In this document: in pieces, positions 51,985-61,318 of the stretch | Layout of the letters: every line of letters starts with the position of its first letter | How positions within the stretch are numbered: position 1 is the first letter of the stretch | Source: Unio delphinus | Lineage: Eukaryota > Mollusca > Bivalvia > Unionida > Unionidae | DNA: 64,000 nt | NCBI GenBank assembly: GCA_029339505.1 | Contig: JAQISU010000057.1 | Span: forward strand, 7,833,501 to 7,897,500 | Reading direction: 5' to 3' | Notes under the pieces: model-generated | Database searches by the model: none | Told to the model about the DNA's origin: nothing | The model's input: the letters and a program-made list of their open reading frames with translations, nothing else | Program-made: the position numbers and the translations under genes

Positions 51985-54900
51985 ATCTATTGAACAAAAT
52001 TTGTCATAACCTTTTTAAGAGTTTAAGATGTTATTTGGATATGTTTCTTAAACATCTTTAGGTAGACAGTTCCAAATGATTGAACCAGAGAAGGCCAAAC
52101 TAATTGTTTTTAATAAAATTCACTCTTGTGCTTAAGATGAAGACAGCTATTAGATACTATATAATCATTATCTGTTTTGATATTATTTTATTTTAATACA
52201 CATTTTATTCACATAGCTGGGCACCAAACTTTTACAAAGATTAAACATAAAAGTAGCTTTCCTTAAACATATTCTTTCAAAGATAGGCATGATTTTCAAA
52301 TCTTTTATACTTCAGATGACATTAATGAAACTAATGTCAAGGATAATTCTAACTATATGTTTTTGAAGACTATCCACATTTAACACCTTTATTTTAGAAG
52401 CATTACTTACAAGCATTGGAGAAGCTTTTAACTTGGCATCCTAAAAATAGGGGCTATCCAGTTTCACATTTTAATGCAGTCATCAGTTACATGTAAGACC
52501 TAGTTATTCTGAGGGTTTTGCCAGTTAATTAACTCTTCATTACCACAATAAATCGATTGGTCTGCATATGAATGGATGAATATATAGCATGACAATCTTT
52601 CACTTTGTTCTACCTGCCCTGTTATCAGTCTTCTACCTGTCATCTTATCACTTATACCTGTAATATTATCACTCTACTACCTGTCATATTATCATTTCTA
52701 CCTCTTCTATTATCACCTTGTTCTACCTGTCATATTATCACTTTGATTTACCTGTCCAATTATTACTCTTCTACCTGTCTTATTATCATTTCTACCTGTC
52801 TTATTATCATTTCTACCGGTCGTATTTTCATTTATACCTGTCCTATTATCATTCTTCTACCTGTTCTATTAGCACTCTTCTACCTGTTCTATAATCAGTC
52901 TTTTACCCATCATATTATCACTCTTCTACCTGTTATCTTATCACTTCTACCTGTCCTATTATCATTCTTCTACCTGTCATATTATCATTTCTACCATTCC
53001 CATTGTCATTCTTCTTTCTTATAATCCCTCTTCTATTATGCTATCACTACCATAACTACTATTATCTGGCTTAAGCACCATTGTTGTTTAATAGTAAAGC
53101 ATAAGTGAATCAACATTAGATGTAGACAGTTAAATGAATGTTACATACTCTCTTTAGTTTTCATCGTCTCTATCATTCTCTCTTTGGCTTCATCCAGTAT
53201 GTCCTTTAGGAAGACAACTTTACCATGCCGTGTACTCATCCCCATCACCAATCCAAACTTGACATGAAAATCCAAACTGGAAATGAGGGTAATGTTTTAA
53301 TGCAACAATCATTTATCAGAAACTTTTAATTACTGGACAATGAACCCAGATATGTATGCATCACACAGAAAGGGAGATAACTTTCAAATTTTGTGATTGA
53401 AACATAAATACTAAAGAGCAAATTAATGGCCAATTCTTAAACAGTCAAAAACTAAACTGAAACTGAAAATAAAATTAATACATTTAATTACATTGAATTA
53501 TACTTTACCATATATGTTTGAATATGAGTAAAATTTCTTGTTCGTGTTTTGTGAAGCATATAAAATAAAAAATTTGCATCCAAAGAGAAACATTTGAAGA
53601 CAGAATTGCTAAAAAAGGAAAAACAACTGGATTTGAGTGATATCAAGAGTCCCTGGAAGGGACTGATGCTCTATAGGCCCAAAATAATTTCCAGGAATCC
53701 CAGATAAGACCTTTGTCTACTTTTAATTGCTGATGGCTGAAGCAATGTCTAATATTCTAATATTTCAATACTGTGGATTTGTTTCTGAACTTCTTTGCTA
53801 TGGATCTTATCAGAAGCTGCAAAGCATTATGGGTAAAGTAAATTGGGCAATAAAATGATGTCAAGTATGTCTGTATCATATCTGATGGACTCTTTAAATA
53901 TTACAAATGACTGTAAGATTTTGGTACTGAAAAATATTAAAGCATTAAAAGACATAGAAATACAATGATTTGTTCTCACAAATTATAATAAGGTATTAAA
54001 ATACAAAGGTGACATCATGCTGGATTGAATACAGTACCCAAATTTAATAAAACTACTGATGACCTACCTTTTTTCTCAAACCAAATTACTTTGTTATTCC
54101 TACAACTGGTATCTCAAAACAGGTTCTTTTCAACTTTGTAAGTACGCTCTGCAATTTTTGTATATTTGTATGTTTGTGCATGGAGGGGGGGGGGGGGGCT
54201 AGAGAGTAAAGACTAAATCTCATAATGTTATAAGTCACATTTAAACTTTATTTTTGAGAAAGAAGATATAAAAAAATATCTTGATAATGCAATACATTTT
54301 AATCTAAGAATGATTGCACTTTGATTGTAAAAAAGTTATATGAAATTTCTCATACTTAGCTGCCCATGGCTCTAATTTTTTCAAAACACCTTTAAGATGC
54401 TGAAAATGTAGATGCTGTCCATTTTCCACCTGTAATAAAGACAAATTTTTATATAATTTAATCAGGTACAATAATTGGGTTTTCTGAATCATTAACATAA
54501 TATAACGACCACTAAATACCATCCTCCTTTAAACTTTATCTCCACTTTCTGCAGTCCTAGTTTTAGTCTTTAGAAGCAACAGTCTGATATTTATTATTAG
54601 CTTTTTCATGCTGTTTTATGTTATTGTACCTCCACGTCCAATAGTGAAATCACAATTACAAATATTACAAAACACGAAATTATATCCTTTCACAAATTTA
54701 AACATAATGGCGTAACAGTCCTTCCATTTTCTTTGCTGGAGAAAATTCTAAATCTTCTGCTATCCTTTTCAACATGACATGAAGCTGAATATTAGGAAGA
54801 GAAAATAACGTGACAGCCTAGACTTCAATGAACCAATCATATTCTAGAACTCTATATTCCTATAAATATGGGATACATTTACTCACAGAAATAAAGCTGG

Positions 54901-57900
54901 TGTCGGTTCTAAACAGAATATTGCAAGGATATTTTTAATTTATTTCTGTAATTAATCAGGTTCGAAACACAGGATAAATAAATACAGGAAAAACAGGACA
55001 CTTGGCAGCTATGGATATAAATAGATACTCACAACGTAATGTATCTTGTCAAACTTGTACCTCTCATATCTATCAAGTGCTGCAGCGATGTCTCTGATAA
55101 TAAAAGTTATATTATAGGTTATCAGACAAATAAATGAAATCATAATTTGATTGGCATCTCTATCATCAAACACCTTACAACAAAGGATAGTTTATTCAAG
55201 ATTATTCTAGGACTTTGCAAAGAAATATGTAAGTATCCCTCCCTCTGTGAATTATTATCTAGTTTTGTTGGAAGATTTCACAGCCATAAGCCATAAAATG
55301 ACAGGTTAGTTATCTTATTATATTACCATATATTGTTCTATGGTTTTGTTGGAAGATTTAAAAGTTATATTCCATAAAAATAGGTTAGTTATCTTATTAC
55401 ATTACTATACATTATTATTGTTGGAAGATTTCACAGTCTAATGCCATAAAACGACAGGTTAGTTATCTTATTACAACCATGGTTTTGTTGGAAGATATAA
55501 AAGTTATATGCCATACAAATAGGTTAGTTATCTTATTACATTACCAGACAGTATTATTGTTGGAAGATTTCACAGCCTAATGCCATATAAAAGGTTAATT
55601 ATCTTATTACATTACCATACATCTTATTACATTACCATGTATATTATTACATTACCATGCATAGTTGCATATAAGTCAGACTGAAATGCAAAAAACAAAG
55701 ATCAAGATCTGCCATCGCATAATGTGCCAGCAGATATGAGTGTATGCAGTTTGCTACTACTAATTATTATAACAAACAACACAGACCCTGATCTACTGAC
55801 GAATCATGCAATGGCAAATCATGATCTATGTTATTTGTAGCAAGATCTAACTTATATGTTAGTATATATGGTAACTCATATCAACAAAAGAATGTTTAAC
55901 TAAGATATGAAATTTTAAAATAGTTTTTGCACTTCATCATTGTGTAAACTTACAAACGAAAAAATAAATATAAAATTTAGTTTGAACACAAATTCTAATT
56001 TTAGCTCATTTACCTTGTTAAATAAAGTGATGTTCCATCACTTTTCAAAATGCTAGCTTTCTTTTGGTTATCATCAACTGTGTCTACTTCCACATAGCCA
56101 ATGCCAGTGTCTCTGTTAAAAATGAAAGATCAAGGACTCAATGAAAAAAAAATCATCATCAATCTATATTATACACATAGCCAGTATTTTTTCAGAATCA
56201 AGGTCAAATTGGGACTAGTGAATAAGTAAACAACTTTTTATTCTTGGAGTCAGAATGATTGATTCTTGTCAGGGTCATGTTAGGAGTATGTGATATAAAT
56301 GATCATGTGACTTCTTTACCCCGCTTCGAGTTGGGCCCCGACTTGCAGAGTGGTCTAAAGCGCTCTCCATTACGGATTACTGCTATCTCACCTCTGTTTG
56401 CGGATTAATTCATATATCTGGAAATATTTTATATGCACATACAAATTTGTGGACAAAGACAGTTCATCAAAAAATTATTTGAATTTCGAACATCAGAGTG
56501 TTAAATCTTGTGATTCTACAAGGAACTATAGATAAACACAAAACAGGCTTCAGCATAAGTCATCGTCTTCTATCTTTGATTTTCCAACAGGGCTCAAACT
56601 TGAATCTATGAGAATATTTCATTACTAGGACTTTTATAATTTATTTCATGGATTATTCTTGGATTATTTTTAGATTTGATTCTAAAAGCTGTAAGTTCTT
56701 TTTCCATTGTTACAATATTTTTCCAGGGAAATAAATTATTTGTTAATTTATACAAAGCTTGTTGTTTTCACTTTTTCTAACAGCAACCATTGCACAAATT
56801 TAAAAGTCCACCCTTCTGGGATGCTTTCCATCAAATTTGGTCAATTATTTAACACTAATGGCCACATCTGATAGTTGAGTAGCATCATTTTATTTAAATA
56901 TTTAGCACTATTGGCCAAATTCGATGGGAAATTAGCTCCAGTTTTATTAAATATTTAGTACTAATGGCCACATCTGATAGCAAACTAGCAGTATTTGTTG
57001 AAATATTTATAACTCATGACATTGAATAGCAAGTTAGTAACACTGTTGTTAAATAATTAGCACAAATGACCACATCTGATAGCAAACTAGCATGATTTGC
57101 TACAAATATTTAGCACAAGTACCAACATATGCTAGCAAATTAGCATAGCATGTTAAATAGCATTAAAAGAAACATGTGATAGTAAAATAGCACCAATGAC
57201 AGCAAGTATTTAGCAAGAATGACCACATTTGATAACACATTAACATTAGATGGCTAAATATTTAGTGCCAACACCACAAACAATAGCATCACTTCTAAAA
57301 TATTTAGCAATAACAACCACATATGACAAAAAAATAGCATCAGTTGTGCCTTTAATTTTAGCACTAATGACCACAGCTAATAACAAATAGCAACATTGTA
57401 GAAAATATGTAGCAATAAAAGACACATATGATAGCAAATTAGCATCAGCTGAACAAATATGCAGCACTGATGACACATCTAATTAGTTTTTAGCAGCATG
57501 TGATTTTTTGTAAGCACTAATGGCCACATCTGATAGCAAACTAACATCATTTGTTAACTATTTAGCATGACTGGCCACATCTGATAGCAAACTAACATCA
57601 TTTGTTAACTATTTAGCATGACTAGCAACATCAGTTAGAAAAATTAGCAGCATTTCGAAAAAATATTAAGCTTAAATGGCCACATATGTTAGCAAATCAG
57701 CATCAAGTTTAAAAATATTTAGCACGAATAACCACATATGTGAGAAAATTAGCATCATGTTTAAAAATATTTAGCACTAATTGCCACATCTGATAGCAAA
57801 TTAGCATCAATTTTTAAAATCTAAAAGAACTTTATGCCACAATGTTTTCTAAGGAATTTTATCAACTTCTTTGGTGCAGCTTTTGAGAAGATATCATTAA

Positions 57901-59201
57901 ATATTTTCTTTTCTACTTTTAGTAATTATTACCATATTCAATGTTGGACTGGCATAATTTGTATAAAATAAAATAGTCTTCAAGCCAGGATGCTTTCTGT
58001 CAAGTTTGGTTGAAAATGGTCCAGTGACTTTTTAGAAGTTGAAAATATCAAATGCTGGCAGATGATGGATGATTTGGTTTTGGTTTGGTGCTTCATGGCA
58101 CAACAACAAAAGTAGGTTATTTAGTGCAAAGACAATTGTAGAAAAGTGCCTTGCTTATATATAGAGACACCATGGTAGTCGACCCAAGCTGGTCTAAAAA
58201 CTGGATTCGAACCTGCACCCTTTTGGTCACAAGTCAGGCATGCTACCGCTGAGCCACCATTGATCTGATGACCAATCAATCAGGTGAGTAAAAACTTAAA
58301 AATCAAAAAGCGGGATGAGGTTTAATATAAGAAAAAGAGATAGATCAAGAATAAAAAATCTGGGTGACATCCCAATGGATCATAATTACTTTTAAATAGT
58401 ATGTGTAATTTGTAATTTGTAAATCTAACATAGCTATACAAAAAATTTCAGCCATATCACTACAATGTCTTCAGTGTGGCAGTTTATAGTGATGTCTTTC
58501 ATTTGGACATCATACCGCAGACATGTAGCATCATGTTAAACCCAGTCACATTATCCTGACACCAAGCCAAAAAGTCCTAACTCTAACCATGTAATGCTGA
58601 GTACCTAGCAAGGCAGCTGTTAGTATCCTCTTTATAAGTCTTTGGCATGACTTGAATGGGGTTCTAACCTGTGAACTCAAACATCCAAGATGTTGTAACT
58701 CCATTGAAATAGAAAATATCAATTATTGCTATACAACAAAAGGCAGATTATGATGTAAATTAACATTCAATAAAACTGCCCACAATGAATGTTGTTGTTG
58801 TTGTAGTAGGGTTTAACGCCATTTTTCAGAACAAGATGCTATAAATTGCGGCCAGTAATAATGGTGGAGGAAGAACCTGGAAAAACCGTGGAAAGAACCA
58901 CTGACCCACGAGAAGCTACTGGCAAGCTTTCTCACATACCAACATTGTCCGAATCAGAGACTCGACCCACACAGACAGTGGTGAGATGGCAGTGATTCAT
59001 AATGGCCCCTCTCCACAATGAAAGTATTGCTGTCAACTCCATTGATGTGTCTCACATAAGCAGGCTCAGCAGAAATATAAATTTATCAACTTACTGATCA
59101 AATTTAAGTAGATTTTCTTGCTTCAGTCTCTGTATCAACCTTTGACTCATCTCATGGTACATGGACTCGCTATGATATTCTGTAAAATGGACTCCAAGTC
59201 T
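34912..59201 (-). CDS. RARS2: Mitochondrial arginyl-tRNA synthetase, 3' half of gene (10 exons)
   Basis: Class I arginyl-tRNA synthetase that charges mitochondrial tRNA-Arg. Ten exons join without a frame error (107, 99, 61, 74, 128, 178, 96, 75, 64 and 87 nt; 969 nt in all), giving the last 322 residues and stop. Seen in order: later part of the catalytic domain ([19 protein letters not shown]), the loop equivalent to KMSKS ([17 protein letters not shown]), the entrance to the DALR anticodon-binding domain ([16 protein letters not shown]), its helices ([20 protein letters not shown], then [20 protein letters not shown]) and the C-terminus [10 protein letters not shown]. Family proteins have close to 580 residues, so about 45 per cent, including the HIGH-motif region, lies upstream beyond the window or unrecognised at 59.2-64 kb. 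The pattern fits the mitochondrial rather than the cytosolic enzyme. All introns are GT/AG. Confidence 0.93.
36494..36566. repeat. 40-bp minisatellite, left part (about 1.8 copies)
   Basis: Two units with AGTTACTCCATGCCAGCAC. The second breaks off after CACTAT, where a (CT)n run begins. The same unit resumes at 39055. Confidence 0.93.
36566..36639. repeat. (CT)n microsatellite
   Basis: About 37 CT units at the left edge of the inserted block. Confidence 0.97.
36646..36794. repeat. Long inverted repeat (hairpin), 37-bp perfect outer arms and 17-bp inner arms
   Basis: Outer arms 36646-36682 and 36758-36794 are perfect complements and include GTACGCTGTATCAATGATAT. Inner arms 36697-36713 and 36727-36743 (TTTCATTAAAAGGAAAC) are also perfect, around a 13-base centre. 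It could be a mobile-element terminus, a foldback element or a miniature transposon. The outer arm contains TGATATACCA, found again at 38882-38918. Confidence 0.93.
36795..37230. other. Spacer between hairpin and recombinase ORF
   Basis: Non-coding. The TAG stop of the recombinase C-terminus is at its right edge. No other motif recognised. Confidence 0.6.
37231..38662 (-). pseudogene. Crypton-like tyrosine recombinase (DUF3504 type), one frameshift
   Basis: A DNA-transposon-type tyrosine recombinase of the Crypton/DUF3504 family, the family that gave rise to vertebrate ZMYM, QRICH1 and KCTD1 domains. The main frame (38662-37664) has the N-terminal core-binding part ([20 protein letters not shown]) and the first catalytic Arg in [18 protein letters not shown], then [13 protein letters not shown] with the likely Lys. 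The second frame (37716-37231) has [13 protein letters not shown] (second Arg, with Thr at the usual His), [20 protein letters not shown] (His and the nucleophile Tyr) and a polar tail. The two frames are offset at an A8 run (about 37722-37729); one A fewer would join them. All catalytic positions but the degenerate one are visible. It sits in the last intron of RARS2, same strand. No separate zinc-finger or AT-hook part was seen. Confidence 0.85.
38663..38881. other. Spacer upstream of recombinase ORF
   Basis: AT-rich. The minus frame is open only to about 38670, so the true start may be at 38662 or supplied by an upstream exon. No promoter motif identified. Confidence 0.4.
38890..38926. repeat. 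Perfect palindrome, 17-bp arms with 3-base loop
   Basis: CAATTTGATATACCAAT, then ACT, then the exact reverse complement. Shares TGATATACCA with the outer arms of the hairpin at 36646-36794. Position accurate to within about 10 bases. Confidence 0.9.
38970..39054. repeat. (TA)n microsatellite
   Basis: About 42 TA units at the right edge of the inserted block. Confidence 0.97.
39055..39265. repeat. 40-bp minisatellite, right part (5 copies)
   Basis: Five near-identical units of TGGTAGAGTTACTCCATGCC then AGCACTATACATATGAATGA, spaced exactly 40 bases from 39061 to 39260. Confidence 0.97.
39266..40112 (-). other. RARS2 last intron, proximal part
   Basis: AT-rich. About 39400-39840 resembles 33480-33960, a possible dispersed repeat. 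No gene seen. Confidence 0.5.
40113..40176 (-). CDS. RARS2: RARS2 exon I
   Basis: Reads [20 protein letters not shown] then Q; the first base completes the Cys codon. Acceptor TTTCAG, donor GTAACT. Confidence 0.94.
40492..40566 (-). CDS. RARS2: RARS2 exon H
   Basis: Reads [20 protein letters not shown], then LLQL plus two bases of a Cys codon. Acceptor TTTTAG, donor GTAAGA. The 6.4-kb intron before it holds the 40-bp minisatellite blocks, a SINE and a possible LTR. Confidence 0.94.
40800..41898. repeat. 40-bp degenerate minisatellite, block 1
   Basis: About 26 diverged copies of AAGTGTTTTAGTAAATGCCC then AATGCTACCATTGTTTCAAG, in the intron between RARS2 exons G and H. Further blocks are at 42165-42490, 43737-44440 and 45700-45790. 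Confidence 0.93.
41899..42174 (-). mobile_element. tRNA-derived SINE (family 2) with 13-bp target duplication
   Basis: Minus strand starts at 42161 with a tRNA-like head GGGGTGGCCGAGTGGTCTAA and AGCGCT. The body contains GCTTGCCAGTAGCTTTTCA and CACCATTAATAGTGGC, and the 3' end is near 41912. CAAGAGAAGTTTT flanks it exactly (41899-41911 and 42162-42174). It is inserted inside the 40-bp minisatellite. Relatives: 48885-48965, 56327-56402 and 58780-59022. Confidence 0.92.
42175..42490. repeat. 40-bp degenerate minisatellite, block 2
   Basis: Continuation of the 40800-41898 array, right of the SINE, about 8 diverged copies. Confidence 0.85.
42491..43736 (+). mobile_element. Possible solo LTR or truncated LTR element interrupting the minisatellite
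   Basis: About 1.25 kb of non-repetitive sequence lies between array blocks. It contains a TATA-like GATATAAAAGGGCT at about 43117, a purine-rich transcribed-looking region (43240-43400), an ATTAAA-like signal near 43508, then CTGTCGACAATGTTGACTGG, in which the last bases resemble a primer-binding-site start. Exact ends and duplications are not established, so the class is an inference. Confidence 0.35.
43737..44440. repeat. 40-bp degenerate minisatellite, block 3
   Basis: About 17 diverged copies with TTTCAAGAGGTGTTTTAGTA and AATGCCCAATG. Confidence 0.88.
44441..45699. other. RARS2 intron, no recognised feature
   Basis: Includes a non-repetitive stretch at 44440-44590 and AT-rich sequence. 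No coding motif. Confidence 0.5.
45700..45790. repeat. 40-bp degenerate minisatellite, block 4
   Basis: Two copies of the same unit (GGTGTTTTAGTAAATGCCCC). Confidence 0.8.
46105..46220. repeat. 27-bp minisatellite, four copies
   Basis: Units of GACATAATATCAGCATCATC then TTCATTA; one copy is three bases shorter. Confidence 0.92.
46250..46680. repeat. About 103-bp tandem repeat, four copies
   Basis: Each copy has GTCATAGA, then ATTTTACTGAAAA, GTGTTGCAATAAGA and TTGTCAGACCC in the same order. Confidence 0.88.
46962..47057 (-). CDS. RARS2: RARS2 exon G
   Basis: Reads [20 protein letters not shown], then [11 protein letters not shown]. Acceptor TTTTCAG, donor GTATGT. Confidence 0.93.
47275..47690. 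repeat. 22-24-bp minisatellite, about 18 copies
   Basis: Units of GAAGTATTCATTGGTGAGAT then AAAAA, with GTGAGAATGAAA variants. Confidence 0.93.
47756..47933 (-). CDS. RARS2: RARS2 exon F, start of the DALR domain
   Basis: Reads [20 protein letters not shown], then [20 protein letters not shown] and [11 protein letters not shown]. The largest visible exon. Acceptor TTCTTAG, donor GTATGT. A DIRS relic and a pyrimidine minisatellite lie in the 5.2-kb intron before it. Confidence 0.94.
48885..48965 (-). mobile_element. SINE family 2, 3' fragment
   Basis: Matches the 3' end of the family 2 SINE (GCCATTTTTCAGCACACGAT on the plus strand) with an (AAC)n tail on the minus strand. The head is missing. 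Confidence 0.8.
49240..51110 (+). mobile_element. DIRS-like retrotransposon relic (gag-like ORF and reverse transcriptase)
   Basis: Antisense to RARS2 in the intron between exons E and F. The gag-like part begins after 49250: [30 protein letters not shown] and a Cys-rich end with [13 protein letters not shown] (about 49770-49820). Reverse transcriptase follows: [14 protein letters not shown] (50180 region), [20 protein letters not shown] (50403-50460), [19 protein letters not shown] at about 50605 (the catalytic Asp pair) and [17 protein letters not shown]. After a shift at an A6 run near 50843 it continues [17 protein letters not shown] to about 51040. Stops (for example 49352) and several frameshifts show it is inactive. 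No tyrosine recombinase or methyltransferase ORF is attached. Confidence 0.83.
51111..51915. other. RARS2 intron, no recognised feature
   Basis: AT-rich. The first part may be the 3' remnant of the DIRS element. Confidence 0.45.
51916..51983. repeat. (CTAT)n microsatellite
   Basis: About 17 CTAT units. Confidence 0.97.
51984..52589. other. RARS2 intron, no recognised feature
   Basis: AT-rich. No coding motif. Confidence 0.5.
52595..53045. repeat. 23-bp pyrimidine-rich minisatellite, about 19 copies
   Basis: Units of TTCTACCTGTCCTATTATCA then CTC or similar. It lies about 100 bases from the donor of RARS2 exon E. The open plus frame here is a repeat translation. Confidence 0.92.
53149..53276 (-). 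CDS. RARS2: RARS2 exon E, KMSKS-equivalent loop
   Basis: Reads [20 protein letters not shown], then [24 protein letters not shown] stands at the place of the second class I signature; arginyl enzymes commonly lack the canonical KMSKS. Donor GTATGT. Confidence 0.93.
53290..54355 (-). other. RARS2 intron D/E
   Basis: AT-rich, with a G run at about 54186-54197. Nothing else seen. Confidence 0.55.
54356..54429 (-). CDS. RARS2: RARS2 exon D
   Basis: Reads [20 protein letters not shown], then PWAA plus two bases. Acceptor TTACAG, donor GTATGA. Confidence 0.92.
55033..55093 (-). CDS. RARS2: RARS2 exon C
   Basis: With the split Arg codon from exon B it reads [20 protein letters not shown] then V. 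Acceptor TTATCAG, donor GTGAGT. Confidence 0.93.
55255..55680. repeat. About 55-110-bp degenerate tandem repeat
   Basis: Repeats of TTGTTGGAAGATTTCACAG, GCCATAAAA and GGTTAGTTATCTTATTA with TTACCATACAT linkers, four to five copies. Confidence 0.85.
56014..56112 (-). CDS. RARS2: RARS2 exon B
   Basis: Reads [20 protein letters not shown], then [12 protein letters not shown]. Starts after AACAG, ends before GTAAAT. The SDGTSLY motif is typical of the family. Confidence 0.93.
56327..56402 (+). mobile_element. SINE family 2 head fragment
   Basis: GCAGAGTGGTCTAAAGCGCT then CCATTACGGATTACTGCTAT matches the tRNA-like head of the family 2 SINE in plus orientation; the body is missing. Not a functional tRNA, because the anticodon arm and B box are absent. 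Confidence 0.75.
56850..57830. repeat. About 50-bp degenerate minisatellite, about 19 copies
   Basis: Units around TATTTAGCACTAATGGCCAC, ATCTGATAGCAAACTAGCAT and CA. Strongly diverged, so old. Confidence 0.9.
58075..58265 (-). mobile_element. tRNA-derived SINE (family 3)
   Basis: The minus strand from about 58262 has TGGTGGCTCAGCGGTAGCAT (A box) and GCAGGTTCGAATCCAG (B box), followed by an unrelated body. A tRNA-like head with no mature anticodon-stem match. Left end uncertain. Confidence 0.75.
58440..58680 (-). mobile_element. SINE family 1, old copy with decayed head
   Basis: Plus-strand matches to the family 1 body: CAGTTTATAGTGATGTCT, CCGCAGACATGTAGCAT, CCCAGTCACATTATCCTGAC and AGGCAGCTGTTAGTA. 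The tRNA-like head is barely recognisable. Confidence 0.85.
58780..59022 (-). mobile_element. SINE family 2 copy with 10-bp target duplication
   Basis: Matches 41912-42161 from (AAC)n tail through GCCATTTTTCAG, AGAAGCTACTGGCAAGCTTT and GGTGAGATGGCAGTGAT on the plus strand; the head is truncated. CCACAATGAA flanks it at 58780-58789 and 59013-59022. The right edge is about 70 bases from RARS2 exon A. Confidence 0.85.
59095..59201 (-). CDS. RARS2: RARS2 exon A (first visible)
   Basis: Reads [20 protein letters not shown] and on to KQENLLKFD plus two bases. Acceptor TTTCAG at 59202-59207, donor GTAAGT from 59094. Part of the catalytic domain. Confidence 0.92.
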
Positions 59202-59207
59202 CTGAAA

Positions 59208-60060
59208 TAAAAGTACAATAGTCATTATCTCTAATGGTCCAAAGAAACCACCCACTAGTTATAAGTCACATTATCCAGGACCAAACAGTATAATTTTACT
59301 AATTTGTCATTCTCATGGATCTACCTATTTTGTAAGGACATCTTTTTAGTGTTTTCAGACGGGCTGAACTTCTGTACAGGTCAAATTCTCACTCAGATGT
59401 GTAACTTTTTGTTGTCTGCTCAGAATAACAATGCTAACACTGCCAATACTGATTTCTTCTTGAATTTAGAGACTATTTTAAAACATGAGGACTGAAACCA
59501 CTAGCTAAATGGCAAGTCTAACACATGGGCCATTCTTTGAAATACAGTTAAGTTAGATAATTTCCAGCTTTTTGTAAAAACAATTTGGTATCTGACATTG
59601 TTTAACTGTGCATTTACTTGGAGTCAAATCAGCTGTAGCAGTTACTGGTAAATTGACATCTCTGTTTAAATGCGAAAGGCCTCAATTTATCACTTTATTT
59701 CTGATGTGATAACATTATTTATACTTAATTAGAGAGATAAGCATCATAGTGGGTTTTCCACCTGGTTGCTACCAAAGTCACATCATTGCTAGTAGGTGTG
59801 AAATGATACACCATGGCTGTATACATGTATCAATAAAATTCATGATACAAGGTCTTTGATATGATACATTCTTGATACACATATAACCTTGATGGTCATT
59901 CCATCTTCTGAAGGTCAGTCATTGATAAGTAGTCCCTTTATGTGATACACTGATTTTATTTCTTGTATACAGATTACATATACTTAGTATCTATTTATTG
60001 CAATTCTCATGCATGACAAGAAAACTAAAATTCTTTAAAATAGTCAACCTGTTTGTTGTC
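59208..60060. other. RARS2 intron upstream of exon A; no further exon seen
   Basis: I looked on the minus strand for the preceding catalytic-domain exon and did not find a convincing one. A small open plus frame at 59304-59495 has no motif. Confidence 0.45.
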
Positions 60061-60061
60061 A

Positions 60062-61318
60062 GTGATTTGTATTCAATGTTTTAGACCGATTAAGGCATGC
60101 ATCATTTAACCAGATTTGTATTCAATGTTTAAGACCGATTAAGGCATGCACCATTTAACCAGATTTGTATTCAATGTTTAAGACCGATTAAGGCATGCAC
60201 CATTTAACCAGATTTGTATTCAATGTTTTGGAATGCACCATTTAACCAGATTTGTATTCAATGTTTTAGACCGATTAAGGCATGCACCATTTAACCAGAT
60301 TTGTATTCAATGTTTTAGACCAATTAAGGCATGCACCATTTAACCAGATTTGTATTCAATGTTTTAGACCAATTAAGGCATGCACCATTTAACCAGATTT
60401 GTATTCAATGTTTTAGACCAATTAAGGCATGCACCATTTAACCAGATTTGTATTCAATATTTTAGACCAATTAAGGGATGCACCATTTAACCAGATTTGT
60501 ATTCAATGTTTTAGGCCGATTAAGGCATGCACCATTTAACCAGATTTGTATTCAATGTTTTAGACCGATTATGGCATGCACCATTTAACCAGATTTGTAT
60601 TCAATGTTTCAGACCGATTAAGGCATGCACCATTTAACCAGATTTGTATTCAATGTTTTAGACCAATTAAGGCATGCACCATTTAACCAGATTTGCAATG
60701 TTTTAGACCAATTAAGGCATGCACCATTTAACCAGATTTGTATTCAATGTTTTAGGCCGATTAAGGCATGACCACCTAACCAGATTTGTATTCAATGTTT
60801 TAGACCGATTAAGGCATGCACCATTTAACTAGATTTGTATTCAATGTTTTAGACCGATTAAGGCATGCACCATCTAACCAGATTTGTATTCAATGTTTTA
60901 CACCGATTAAGGCATGCACCATTTAACCAGACTTGTATTCAATGTTTTAGACCGATTAAGGCATGCACCATTTAACCAGATTTGTATTCAATGTTTAAGA
61001 CCGATTAAGGTATGCACCATTTAACCAGATTTGCAATGTTTTAGACCAATTAAGGCATGCACCATTTAACCAGATTTGCAATGTTTTAGACCAATTAAGG
61101 CATGCACCATTTAACCAGATTTGTATTCAATGTTGTAGGCCGATTAAGGCATGACCACCTAACCAGATTTGTATTCAATGTTTTAGACCGATTAAGTCAT
61201 GCACCATTTAACCAGATTTGTATTCAATGTTTTAGACCGATTAAGGCATGCACCATTTAACCAGATTTGTATTCAATGTTTTAGACCGATTAAGGCATGC
61301 ACCATTTAACCAGATTCA
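60062..61318. repeat. 49-bp minisatellite array, about 25 copies
   Basis: Unit GTATTCAATGTTTTAGACCG, ATTAAGGCATGCACCATTTA, ACCAGATTT. Copies are very similar, with recurring variants (CCGATT or CCAATT, a shorter form lacking GTATT) that are themselves interspersed, which indicates recent expansion. Confidence 0.97.

Noticed and set aside
52605..53024. 139-codon plus ORF rich in Leu, Ser and Tyr
   Set aside because: Translation of the 23-bp pyrimidine minisatellite.
59304..59495. Plus-strand ORF as a gene or RARS2 exon
   Set aside because: Wrong strand for RARS2, no splice context and no recognised motif.
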